Positions 7,743 to 15,179 of a stretch of 64,000 nucleotides of DNA are shown here, piece after piece (within the stretch, counting starts at the first letter, position 1; every line of letters begins with the position of its first letter). The translations under genes were made by a program, and so were the position numbers. The notes below the pieces were generated by a model that worked only from the letters and a program-made list of their open reading frames with translations, was not told where the DNA came from and did not search any database. The stretch is from Bacteroidota bacterium. Lineage in GTDB: Bacteria > Bacteroidota > Bacteroidia > Flavobacteriales > Weeksellaceae. The stretch covers positions 372,001 through 436,000 of the forward strand of contig JAEXBS010000047.1 in assembly GCA_023393915.1 (NCBI GenBank), in the 5' to 3' direction.

Positions 7743-7823
7743 GCCCAGGTGGCGGAATTGGTAGACGCGTTGGTCTCAAACACCAATGCCTTTGGCGTAC
7801 CGGTTCGATCCCGGTCCTGGGTA
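7743..7823 (+). tRNA. tRNA-Leu (anticodon CAA)
   Basis: The acceptor arms GCCCAGG and CCTGGGT pair (last pair G-U). The D arm GCGGAATTGGTAGACGC is leucine-type. The anticodon arm TTGGT-CTCAAAC-ACCAA gives anticodon CAA. A long variable arm follows, then the T arm CCGGTTCGATCCCGG. The CCA end is not encoded. This tRNA reads UUG codons. Confidence 0.97.
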
Positions 7824-7825
7824 CA

Positions 7826-7866
7826 AAAATCCTCTACAACATTAGTTGTTAGAGGATTTTCTCTTT
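7826..7866 (+). terminator. Terminator after tRNA-Leu
   Basis: A 14-15 bp stem (AAAATCCTCTACAAC with GTTGTTAGAGGATTTT, one bulged T) and a 4-nt loop begin 3 nt after the tRNA and are followed by a pyrimidine-rich tail. Confidence 0.85.
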
Positions 7867-8526
7867 ATAGGAATGGACCTGAGAATGCTTTATAGTTTTA
7901 CTATAGGTACGACTAAATTGAAAAAATAAATTCGCACATCAATCTTTCTACTGTTACCTAGTAGTTTAAATCAGATTTTGGTGGATTCTAAAATATACAA
8001 TAAGCCAACCGCCGCTTACTAATAAGCACAGCAAACCAATCAAAATTTGTTAATCAATTAACTTCTTTGATATAATTTAAACTGTTTTACAACGTAGTAA
8101 AGTATTCACGGAGGACATGCAGCTACTTGATGACTGACTTTTTTTGCTTTTAAATAACAGAGTCACCATTTGCCAATTAATACATAGTCAAAGCAGTAGC
8201 CAAAAACAAATTTTGATTACAAATTTCGTAATGATTGCAAGAATCATCCCCTTAATCACATCGTAATAAGATAAATATAATCTAAATAATTCAACAAAAA
8301 CTAATATACACTAATGATATTAGTCATGTGATTAACACAGTAGTTTTTAATAAAAAATTAAAGAAAAAACCGAATCCAAATAAAATTCACAAGAAAGATT
8401 GTTTATTTTAAGAAATAATTACATAAAAACAAACTCCACTTATAGAAAACTCAACTAAACCCTTTCGCAAGATAAAGATCATACAATAATAGAGCTGTTT
8501 TATTAGCAAATTATAATTTACGGACG
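7867..8526. other. Gene-free AT-rich stretch with small inverted repeats
   Basis: About 660 bp holds no ORF I can support in any frame. It contains three short exact dyads: GTTAAT-CA-ATTAAC (8049-8062), ATGATT-5 nt-AATCAT (8231-8247) and ACTAAT-GAT-ATTAGT (8310-8324). These may be regulator sites for the YceI locus downstream, but they could also be chance in such AT-rich DNA. Confidence 0.4.
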
Positions 8527-8534
8527 TACATTTG
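8527..8534 (+). promoter_or_regulatory. -7 box of the YceI locus
   Basis: TACATTTG matches the consensus fully and lies 34 nt upstream of the ATG at 8569. Confidence 0.65.
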
Positions 8535-8568
8535 TTATAGAAAAATAGAACCAATAAATTTTTACATC

Positions 8569-9099
8569 ATGAAAAAGCTAAACACTTTGAAATTTTATTC
8601 GCTAGCCTTCTTATTAATGGTAGGATTATTAAGTGCTCAATCCATTAGCGGCAAAAGCATTAAAGTATCTGTAGACGGTACTTCTCCTATGCACAACTGG
8701 ACAATGAACGCTAGCACTGGAACCTTTTCTGCAACTGTTTCAGGAAACACTCTGACTAACATTAAATTTTCAGTTCCTACTAAATCATTAAAAAGCACTA
8801 AAGGCAAAATGATGGACAACAAAGCGCACGGTGCACTGAAAGCAGACAAAGCTCCCCAAATCAATTTTACTGCGAAATCAGTAAACGTAGGAAAGGGAAC
8901 ATTGAGTGGGTCCTTATCAATTGCCGGAGTAACTAAAAACGTTTCTTTTCCTGCAACTGTAGTAAAAAATGGAAGTTCTTATACTATTTCAGGTACTGAC
9001 CAGTTAAAAATGTCTGACTTCGGAATGGAAACCCCAGGTTTCATGGGGGTAAAAACGGGAGATGCTGTAACAGTTAAAGTAAATATTGTTGCGAACTAA
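8569..9099 (+). CDS. YceI-family periplasmic lipocalin-like protein
   Basis: The protein has 176 residues with a signal peptide (MKKLNTLKFYSLAFLLMVGL, cleavage near SAQ). YceI proteins are extended beta-barrels that bind polyisoprenoid or similar long hydrophobic molecules. The family pattern is clear: the SPMHNWTM region, DNKAHGALKADKAPQINFTAKSV, LSIAGVTKNVSFPATV and the final SDFGMETPGFMGVKTGDAVTV. It is the first gene of a YceI / outer-membrane barrel / YceI-like set, which suggests that it carries or protects a ligand handled by the barrel. The actual ligand cannot be read from the sequence. Confidence 0.92.
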   Translation: MKKLNTLKFYSLAFLLMVGLLSAQSISGKSIKVSVDGTSPMHNWTMNASTGTFSATVSGNTLTNIKFSVPTKSLKSTKGKMMDNKAHGALKADKAPQINFTAKSVNVGKGTLSGSLSIAGVTKNVSFPATVVKNGSSYTISGTDQLKMSDFGMETPGFMGVKTGDAVTVKVNIVAN

Positions 9100-9159
9100 C
9101 CCCACAAAAAAGACCTGAAAATTTTACACTTGAACCCTTTTAAAAATAAAAATTCTCAT

Positions 9160-10497
9160 ATGAAAACTACATTATTTAAATTATCTGCAGCCGCCATCTT
9201 ATTTAGTGGCATTGCCCTAAACGCTCAAGAAACTTCAATTAGAGAACATCTTACGCCAGAAAAATACCAGAAAAACGTATTTGAAGATCCTAAGGTAGAG
9301 TCCCCCGACTTTAACGGTGTAAAAGTGAGCATAGGTGGAGATTTCTCCTTGCAGTTCCAAGCTCTAGACCACTCTACTAAAGCGGACTTAGGCTATGTAA
9401 TGGACGCCAATGGAAACCCAACCGCAACTCCCGTAGAATTAAAAAATCTAGGAAGTGATTTTAACCTACCAACAGCCAACTTGGACGTTAACGCTTATTT
9501 AGCTAAAGGGGTGAAACTTCACTTAAGAACTTATCTGTCTGCCAGACACCATAACGAAGCATGGGTAAAAGGAGGATATATGCAAATTGACAACCTGGAT
9601 TTCATTTCGGAAGGATTATTATCAGACGTAATGAAGCACGCTCGAATCAAAGTAGGTATGGACGAGTTGAACTACGGTGACTCCCACTATAGAAGAACGG
9701 ACAACGCTAAAGCGATCAACAATCCATTTGTCGGAAACTTGATCATGGACAATTTCACAACAGAACCTTTTGGAGAGGTGTACATGTTCTATAACAACTT
9801 TATCGGAATGGTTGGAGCATCTAATGGGAAGCTTAATCAGACGGCCGTAAAAGGCACTAGCGACAACAAGCCTTCTATCTATGCAAAAATTGGATACGAC
9901 AAACAAGTGGAACAGGACTTACGTGTAAGATTAACAGGGTCTATTATGAAGACTAACGGTCTTTCTACAGGCGGATACCTTTACGGAGCCGACCGAGCAG
10001 GATCAAGATATTACTACGTACTTCTAACTGAATTGGATGCTATGGGCACAAGCAACTACGCAACCGGACGATTCAATCCAGGATTTAGAGAAATGATTGC
10101 AATTCAAATCAACCCGTTTGTTCGTTACAAAGGATTAGAGTTCTTTGGTACTTTTGAAAACGTAAGTGGAAACAAACTACAAAACGGTCAACTTAGAGAC
10201 AGTGACGGCAATTACACGCAACTAGCCGGTGAACTACTTTACCGTTTTGGAGACAAAGAGCAGTTCTATTTTGGAGGAAAATACAATACGATTAACGGTA
10301 AAGACTTCGATGGAGCAGCAAAACGTCAAATAGACCGATTCCAATTAGCAGGCGGATGGTATATGACTCCGAACGTTCTAGCGAAAGTGGAATACGTTAA
10401 TCAGAAGTACAACCAAGATAACGTTTGGGGAAGCGCCAACCCACTAAATGGTGGAAAATTTAATGGATTAATGCTAGAAGCAACTATTGGTTTCTAA
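9160..10497 (+). CDS. Putative outer-membrane beta-barrel (porin-like) protein
   Basis: The protein has 445 residues. It starts MKTTLFKLSAAAILFSGIAL with cleavage after NAQ; an upstream TTG at 9130 is in frame but lacks a signal peptide start, so I use 9160. The mature protein is made of many alternating amphipathic strands rich in Y, G and N. It ends in Phe (ATIGF), as outer-membrane barrels do. I do not recognise a named porin family. It is encoded 60 bp after a YceI gene and followed by a terminator and a second YceI-like gene. Confidence 0.75.
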   Translation: MKTTLFKLSAAAILFSGIALNAQETSIREHLTPEKYQKNVFEDPKVESPDFNGVKVSIGGDFSLQFQALDHSTKADLGYVMDANGNPTATPVELKNLGSDFNLPTANLDVNAYLAKGVKLHLRTYLSARHHNEAWVKGGYMQIDNLDFISEGLLSDVMKHARIKVGMDELNYGDSHYRRTDNAKAINNPFVGNLIMDNFTTEPFGEVYMFYNNFIGMVGASNGKLNQTAVKGTSDNKPSIYAKIGYDKQVEQDLRVRLTGSIMKTNGLSTGGYLYGADRAGSRYYYVLLTELDAMGTSNYATGRFNPGFREMIAIQINPFVRYKGLEFFGTFENVSGNKLQNGQLRDSDGNYTQLAGELLYRFGDKEQFYFGGKYNTINGKDFDGAAKRQIDRFQLAGGWYMTPNVLAKVEYVNQKYNQDNVWGSANPLNGGKFNGLMLEATIGF

Positions 10498-10518
10498 TTT
10501 TATTTTAATTTTTTCATG

Positions 10519-10552
10519 GAAAAAGGGCATAGAAATTGCCCTTTTTCTTTTA
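10519..10552 (+). terminator. Terminator after the barrel gene
   Basis: AAAAAGGGCA and TGCCCTTTTT arms with a 7-nt loop are followed by CTTTT. It separates the barrel gene from the downstream YceI-like gene, possibly as an attenuating site, since the next gene starts only 10 nt later. Confidence 0.75.
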
Positions 10553-10561
10553 AACTTAATC

Positions 10562-11056
10562 ATGAAAGTACCACTTTTCATTTTATTGCTTTTGAGCCTT
10601 TCTCTTAACGCACAACAGGGAGTGATAGTAATTACTGGGAAGACCAATGTAAACACTTTCAAATGCACCAACACGAACCTAAAAACAGGCATCGATCTTG
10701 ATTCAAGTAAACTCCCTCAGCTTACACTGAAAATAGACGATTTTGATTGCCGCAATAAAATGATGACTTCTGATTTTAGAAAGACGCTTAATTCCGCTAA
10801 ATACCCCGAACTTCACATTCGATTCACTAAACTTCACAAACTATCAACCAGCGGATACTATCAAGCAACACTTCTTGTTAAATTTATGAATAAAACACAC
10901 CCCTACTCACTGACGTTCTTCCTTGATGAAAATCAACTGGTAGGTAACAAAAAAGTGCTTTTTACTGATTTTGGAATAACACCACCAAAGAAAATGGGAG
11001 GCACGATTCAAGTAAAAGACGCTCTAGATCTCTCCGTAAGCCTTCGAAGTCAATAA
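10562..11056 (+). CDS. Divergent YceI-like secreted protein
   Basis: This 164-residue protein has the signal peptide MKVPLFILLLLSLSLNAQ. The C-terminal half keeps the YceI signature in altered form (LFTDFGITPPKKMGGTIQVKDALDLSVSL compares with DFGMETPGFMGV in the gene at 8569). A DFDCRNKMMTSDFRKTLNSAKYPELHIRF segment corresponds to the family's charged loop. It also has two to three cysteines, which the first YceI protein lacks. I start it at 10562 because upstream in-frame codons precede the terminator hairpin. It probably works with the barrel and the first YceI protein. Confidence 0.8.
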   Translation: MKVPLFILLLLSLSLNAQQGVIVITGKTNVNTFKCTNTNLKTGIDLDSSKLPQLTLKIDDFDCRNKMMTSDFRKTLNSAKYPELHIRFTKLHKLSTSGYYQATLLVKFMNKTHPYSLTFFLDENQLVGNKKVLFTDFGITPPKKMGGTIQVKDALDLSVSLRSQ

Positions 11057-11115
11057 GCAGAGCCATTTGCAACAAAGAATTAATATTAATTATATGTAAA
11101 GCTTTAAGGAAATTC

Positions 11116-11146
11116 TTTGTAATCTGAAAAAATAACAATACATTTA
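11116..11146 (+). promoter_or_regulatory. Promoter of the 26-codon ORF (TTTG, 19-nt spacer, TACATTTA)
   Basis: TTTG at 11116-11119 and TACATTTA at 11139-11146 (one mismatch to TAnnTTTG) are separated by the optimal 19 nt. Transcription would begin about 20 nt before the small ORF at 11169. Confidence 0.55.
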
Positions 11147-11168
11147 ATGGAGAAAAACTAAGCATTTT

Positions 11169-11249
11169 ATGCCAAAGAACACTACATCTCAAAAAAGATT
11201 TAAGTTTCGTGTAAAAGTCGCCCCAAAAAGAGTACAGAAAAAACACTGA
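11169..11249 (+). CDS. 26-residue basic protein, undescribed
   Basis: An ATG at 11169 opens 26 codons (start MPKNTTSQKRFKFRVKVAPK, end QKKH) and stops with TGA. Eleven of the 26 residues are Lys, Arg or His, and no residue is acidic. A near-consensus promoter with ideal spacing lies upstream, and the stop codon is the base of an intrinsic terminator. The whole unit spans about 170 bp. I do not recognise the protein. A nucleic-acid or ribosome-binding role is a guess from its charge. The alternative is a small RNA gene in which the ORF is incidental. Confidence 0.5.
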   Translation: MPKNTTSQKRFKFRVKVAPKRVQKKH

Positions 11250-11290
11250 TTTTCTAGGCAATATTAGCCAAGAAAATCATTTTCTTTTAT
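11247..11290 (+). terminator. Terminator of the 26-codon ORF
   Basis: TGATTTTCT and AGAAAATCA arms (9 bp), plus an inner GGC/GCC stem separated by one A-A mismatch, are followed by TTTTCTTTT. The rest of the gap to queG (11291-11390) holds nothing I can name. Confidence 0.7.
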
Positions 11291-11390
11291 AGGCAGCTTG
11301 CTCTCTAAACCGTCTACCAGCTCTTAACTCGAGAGCTTGCAGGAGACTCTCCCTTCCACTCCAAGTACTCAAAGCACTTAGAGCGGGATT

Positions 11391-12320
11391 TTAGCCCAAA
11401 AAATCAATCGTACTTTTTAGCCCTGAAAACTTTGCTCTTTTCACTGCAGAGCCTTTAAAAACTTGAGAAAACACTTCTTGAGTAAGTTCTTTCCAATCCT
11501 CTTTCCTCATGTTCTGTAAAGAACTATTGGGGGAAAATCGACCCTCTTTAGTTGGTAGAGAAAACCGGTTCCAGGGACATACATCCTGGCATATATCGCA
11601 ACCAAACATCCAGTTTTCCAATTTCCCATCAAATTCCTGAGGAATGGCATCTTTAAGCTCAATGGTTAGATAGGAAATACAGCGACGAGCTTCAATGGTA
11701 CGGTCCTCTACAATAGCATCCGTTGGGCAAGCATCAATGCATTTGGTACAACTTCCACAATGATCTGTGGTAGGTTCGTCGTAAAGAAGTGGCAAATCAC
11801 AAATTATCTCACAAAGAAAAAAGAAGGACCCTTTCTTTTTAGTGATCAAATTAGCATTCTTTCCAACCCATCCGATTCCCGCTTTTTCTGCCCAACTGCG
11901 TTCTAAAACGGGAGCTGAATCAACAAATATCCGAAAAGAGAATTCTCCGATTTCTTCTTGAAGCTCTCTGACCATATCGGCTAAAATATCTTTTATAAGA
12001 CCATGGTAGTCCTCGCCGTAAGCATACTTAGAGATCTTGTAGTTATCTAAGGTTTCTAATGTTGTTGCAGGGAAATAATTGTAAGTAAGTGAAATTACTG
12101 ATTTACTGCCCTCCACCAAAAGCCGGGTATCTACCCGCTTATCAAAGTAGTTTTCCATGTACTTCATTTTTCCATGGTACTCTTTTTTAAGAAATTCCTC
12201 AAGTGCGCGAGCTTCTTTTTCTAAGAAACCACTCTGAGCAATACCGCAGTCTTGAAAGCCAAACTTTTTGGCTTTACTTTTTATCAGTTGAGTGTAGCGC
12301 TCAGATAAGGTTGCATTCAT
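11391..12320 (-). CDS. queG: Epoxyqueuosine reductase (tRNA queuosine synthesis)
   Basis: This 309-residue enzyme carries out the last step of queuosine formation in tRNA, reducing epoxyqueuosine with a cobalamin and two [4Fe-4S] clusters. The N-terminal cobalamin-binding region is recognisable (QDCGIAQSGFL; SWAEKAGIGWVGKNANLI). The ferredoxin part holds two cluster motifs: CGSCTKCIDACP and CDICQDVCP. Length is normal for Bacteroidota, which lack the C-terminal HEAT repeats of longer versions. Only 5 nt separate a TATCTTCG -7 variant from the start, predicting a leaderless mRNA. Confidence 0.96.
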   Translation of the reverse strand: MNATLSERYTQLIKSKAKKFGFQDCGIAQSGFLEKEARALEEFLKKEYHGKMKYMENYFDKRVDTRLLVEGSKSVISLTYNYFPATTLETLDNYKISKYAYGEDYHGLIKDILADMVRELQEEIGEFSFRIFVDSAPVLERSWAEKAGIGWVGKNANLITKKKGSFFFLCEIICDLPLLYDEPTTDHCGSCTKCIDACPTDAIVEDRTIEARRCISYLTIELKDAIPQEFDGKLENWMFGCDICQDVCPWNRFSLPTKEGRFSPNSSLQNMRKEDWKELTQEVFSQVFKGSAVKRAKFSGLKSTIDFLG

Positions 12321-12325
12321 GTTTG

Positions 12326-12333
12326 CGAAGATA
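12326..12333 (-). promoter_or_regulatory. -7 box of queG (TATCTTCG)
   Basis: This is a TTCG variant of the -7 consensus on the minus strand, 5 nt before the queG ATG. The transcript is predicted to start at or next to the A of the ATG. Confidence 0.5.
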
Positions 12334-12368
12334 AAAAAACTTCCTATTTTTACATCAAATATTGAAAA

Positions 12369-12662
12369 ATGAACACATTACAAGACGTACTAAAATCTGG
12401 TGAATACCATTTAATTGATGTCCGCGAACCCCTTGAACTTCAAACTGACGGAGCTGTTGAAGGAGCCAAAAACATTCCTTTAGGTGAAATAGAAGACCGC
12501 GCAGAAGAAATCACCAGTTTGGAAGGACCCGTAGTTCTTTTTTGCAGAAGCGGTAACCGAAGTGGTAAAGCGCTAGAGCAATTAGAAGACCTTGGACTAA
12601 GAAACGGCTACAATGGAGGGGGCTTTGCTCAAGTTCAATACCTATTGGATGAACTAAAGTAA
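12369..12662 (+). CDS. Single-domain rhodanese-like sulfurtransferase
   Basis: The protein has 97 residues with one rhodanese domain. It shows the VREP and GAKNIPL segments and the active-site loop CRSGNRSG with the catalytic Cys at position 59. It probably moves sulfane sulfur or detoxifies sulfur species in the cytoplasm, as there is no signal peptide. It diverges from queG with a 48-bp gap. A TATTTTTA (one mismatch to the -7 box) lies about 20 nt upstream. The specific acceptor is unknown. Confidence 0.9.
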   Translation: MNTLQDVLKSGEYHLIDVREPLELQTDGAVEGAKNIPLGEIEDRAEEITSLEGPVVLFCRSGNRSGKALEQLEDLGLRNGYNGGGFAQVQYLLDELK

Positions 12663-12677
12663 TTCCTTATTGTTACC

Positions 12678-12716
12678 AATAGAAATAAGCCAAACTTATT
12701 GGCTTATTTCTATTTT
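12678..12716. terminator. Bidirectional terminator, rhodanese / 12718 gene
   Basis: A perfect 16-bp stem (AATAGAAATAAGCCAA and its complement) with a 5-nt loop sits between two converging genes. Confidence 0.85.
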
Positions 12717-12717
12717 A

Positions 12718-13707
12718 TCAGGCAAGAAAATCGATGTAATCAGCCGCTCGGTACTCTTGGATCAATTGCTGCATTACCTCCTCTACACTTTGAACTTTGT
12801 CAATTAATGCAGAGGATTGGCCGATTTCAAGTTCTCCTTGATTTAAATCCCCTAAGAACATACCTTGCTTTGCGCGAGCTCTCCCTAGTATCTCTCTTAA
12901 TTTCTCGGGATTTTTACCTTGCTCGTATTCCTTTTCTAGTAAATCAAAAAAATCATTTTTGACCAATCGAACTGGAGCCAGCTCTTTTAAAGTGAGCATT
13001 GTGTCTCCCTCTTTTAGGCTCGTGATTTTCTCTTTCCAATCCTTGTGTCCGCTTGCCTCATGAGTAGCAGCAAAACGACTCCCTAATTGAACACCATCCG
13101 CACCCAGAATCATAGCCGCTTTGATCTGTGATCCTAAAGCGATACCACCGGCTGCAATAAGGGGAAGAGAAATATGCTTTCTAACACTGGGGATCAACAC
13201 TAAAGATGTAGTCTCATCTCGTCCGTTATGTCCTCCCGCTTCAAAACCTTCTGCAACGACGGCATCCACTCCTGCTTCTTCACATTTAATCGCAAATTTG
13301 GTTGAAGAAACCACATGAGCCACTTTAATCCCCTCTTTTTGGAGCATCTGCGTATAGGTTTTGGGACTTCCGGCAGAGGTAAACACAATAGGAACCTTCT
13401 CTGAGAGTATAATCTCAAATAGTTCCTCGAGGTCCGGATATAGCATAGGAACATTGACACCAAAAGGCTTATCGGTCGCTTGCTTACATTTTTGTATATG
13501 CTCTCTTAGTACATCAGGATACATACTTCCTGCTCCTAAAAGCCCAAGTCCTCCCGCATTGGAAACGCTACTGGCCAGCTTCCATCCGGAATGCCAGATC
13601 ATACCTCCCTGGATAATAGGGTACTTAATCTTAAACAATTTTGAAATTCGATTCTCCTGCTCGCTGTACATTTTCTCAGCAATTCCGAAATGGATAAAAT
13701 TACTCAT
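12718..13707 (-). CDS. NAD(P)H-dependent flavin oxidoreductase (nitronate monooxygenase / FabK family)
   Basis: The protein has 329 residues and an FMN-binding TIM barrel. It shows YPIIQGGMIWHSGWKLASSVSNAGGLG, VVAEGFEAGGHNGRD, PLIAAGGIALGSQI and GADGVQLGSRFAATHEA. These fit the 2-nitropropane dioxygenase/FabK superfamily: either nitronate oxidation or enoyl-ACP reduction. The motifs do not decide between the two, and no fatty-acid genes are adjacent. A full -7 box lies 4 nt before the ATG at 13707, so that start is preferred over an internal Met (13671) and the mRNA is likely leaderless. Confidence 0.88.
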   Translation of the reverse strand: MSNFIHFGIAEKMYSEQENRISKLFKIKYPIIQGGMIWHSGWKLASSVSNAGGLGLLGAGSMYPDVLREHIQKCKQATDKPFGVNVPMLYPDLEELFEIILSEKVPIVFTSAGSPKTYTQMLQKEGIKVAHVVSSTKFAIKCEEAGVDAVVAEGFEAGGHNGRDETTSLVLIPSVRKHISLPLIAAGGIALGSQIKAAMILGADGVQLGSRFAATHEASGHKDWKEKITSLKEGDTMLTLKELAPVRLVKNDFFDLLEKEYEQGKNPEKLREILGRARAKQGMFLGDLNQGELEIGQSSALIDKVQSVEEVMQQLIQEYRAADYIDFLA

Positions 13708-13711
13708 AGAT

Positions 13712-13748
13712 CAAAAATAAAAAATCCTTTAGAGATCTAAAGGATTTT
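13712..13748 (-). terminator. Terminator of the SurA-like gene, abutting the next gene's -7 box
   Basis: A 13-bp stem (AAAATCCTTTAGA and complement, 13721-13748) has a U-rich tail on the minus strand. This tail runs into TATTTTTG (13719-13712), a perfect -7 box that sits 4 nt before the ATG of the downstream gene. Terminator and promoter are thus fused. Confidence 0.75.
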
Positions 13749-13755
13749 TTAAGTT

Positions 13756-15117
13756 TTAATCGTTTTTAGTCCATTCGCTTGTAAAGCTGCAATCGTTGTA
13801 TCTCTCGTTTATGGATATAAATGTATCTTGTAATTTCTCCTTTACCCACTTTTCAACTACCTTACCTTTCTTTTGCTGAAGAGCAGCATTCTTAATTCGC
13901 TCGTAATCGGTAGCAATATCAAGTTGGTGAGCTGGTATTTCTTCGTTTACTCGAATGATATTCACGGTTTTTCTACGATTATTCTCATCTTGAAAAACCT
14001 CAGTAATATCACCTGGCTTTATTCCAACGATTTGATAAGCGAGCGTGGCTGGAAGATTTAATTTTTCAATCTTATCCCCACCATCGGCGCCCGTTAAGGT
14101 TCCACCGTTGAACTTTGTAGTTTTATCATCAGAGAACTTAAAAGCCGCTTCCTTGAAAGTCATATCCCCATTATTAATAAGGGTACGAATAGAATCAAGT
14201 TCAACTCTTGCTTTCGCTATTTCTTCTGCATTTGGTTTGGCCTCTAAAAGAATATGTCGAGCATCGTAAAGTCTTCCGCTTCGTTTAACTAATTGAATTA
14301 AATGGTATCCAAAATCCGTTTCTACCGGATCCGAAATTTCTCCTTCCTGTAGGTTTAAAGCGGCGGCCTCAAACGGCTTAACCATTTTACCTCTAGCCAC
14401 ATTAGTGTATAGACCTCCATTAGCTGCGGAACCCGGATCTTCAGAATAAATACGTGCCATTTGCTCAAAGCTTTCGCCATTTAAGATATCCTGCTTAATA
14501 CGTAGCAAACGTCCTTTAATTTCGTCCTTGTGAGCCTCGGTAAGTTTTGGGTACATCATGATCTGTGAAATAGAGACCTCATCTCTTACCATTGGAAGTT
14601 GATGTTGATTTTGAGCATAGAAATCTGTTACTTCATTGGGAGTAACATCAACTTTTTCAGTAATACGGGCATACTTTTGTTGTCCGTAATAATTATCGGT
14701 ATCGATTTTCTCGATCGCATTCTTTAACTCGTAAGAGTTTCTAAACTTGTACATACTCAACATCGTTTTCTCATCGGGAAATTGAGAAAGTATTTCATTG
14801 TACTTTTGTTCTACTCCTTCTTTTATATATGAAGTGCGATTCTCAATAAGTGTATCGCGCTTTGCTTCATAAATCAAAAGCTTATTATTCACAATATTGG
14901 CTAAAAAAGTACAGCGATCACTTACAGCGATACCTTGCTGTTTAGCATAATTCATTTGCTCGTCGATATCCGACTCGAGTACAATCTCATCACCAATCAC
15001 CGCAGTTATCCCGTCCACTAGAGCTCCTTTTTGGATTTGCTGACCCATCACAGGGCTAAAAGCCATCACAACTAAAAAGAGGCACAACCCTAGCCCTTTC
15101 AACGTTCTTGTCATCAT
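13756..15117 (-). CDS. SurA-like periplasmic peptidyl-prolyl isomerase / chaperone
   Basis: The protein has 453 residues with a signal peptide (MTRTLKGLGLCLFLVVMAFS, cleavage near GQ). A SurA N-terminal helical chaperone domain (ITAVIGDEIVLESDIDEQM) precedes two parvulin domains (about residues 175-275 and 280-385). The first parvulin keeps ISQIMMYP, IYSEDPGSAANGG and FGYHLIQL. SurA proteins escort outer-membrane barrels. The second parvulin is less conserved. Another PPIase and a PfkB kinase lie upstream on the same strand. A TAATTTTG box 18 nt before the start suggests its own promoter too. Confidence 0.92.
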   Translation of the reverse strand: MMTRTLKGLGLCLFLVVMAFSPVMGQQIQKGALVDGITAVIGDEIVLESDIDEQMNYAKQQGIAVSDRCTFLANIVNNKLLIYEAKRDTLIENRTSYIKEGVEQKYNEILSQFPDEKTMLSMYKFRNSYELKNAIEKIDTDNYYGQQKYARITEKVDVTPNEVTDFYAQNQHQLPMVRDEVSISQIMMYPKLTEAHKDEIKGRLLRIKQDILNGESFEQMARIYSEDPGSAANGGLYTNVARGKMVKPFEAAALNLQEGEISDPVETDFGYHLIQLVKRSGRLYDARHILLEAKPNAEEIAKARVELDSIRTLINNGDMTFKEAAFKFSDDKTTKFNGGTLTGADGGDKIEKLNLPATLAYQIVGIKPGDITEVFQDENNRRKTVNIIRVNEEIPAHQLDIATDYERIKNAALQQKKGKVVEKWVKEKLQDTFISINERYNDCSFTSEWTKND

Positions 15118-15134
15118 ATATAATGTATAATTTG

Positions 15135-15142
15135 CAAAATTA
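15135..15142 (-). promoter_or_regulatory. -7 box of the SurA-like gene
   Basis: The minus strand reads TAATTTTG, a full consensus match, in the 62-bp gap between the two PPIase genes. Confidence 0.55.
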
Positions 15143-15179
15143 AAATTCTAAAGGTTCAAAGCAGAATATAATATTATAA

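Noticed and set aside
10962..11261. Minus-strand 99-residue ORF opposite the YceI-like end and the 26-codon ORF
   Set aside because: No promoter or motif was found on that strand, and the plus-strand unit has matching promoter and terminator.
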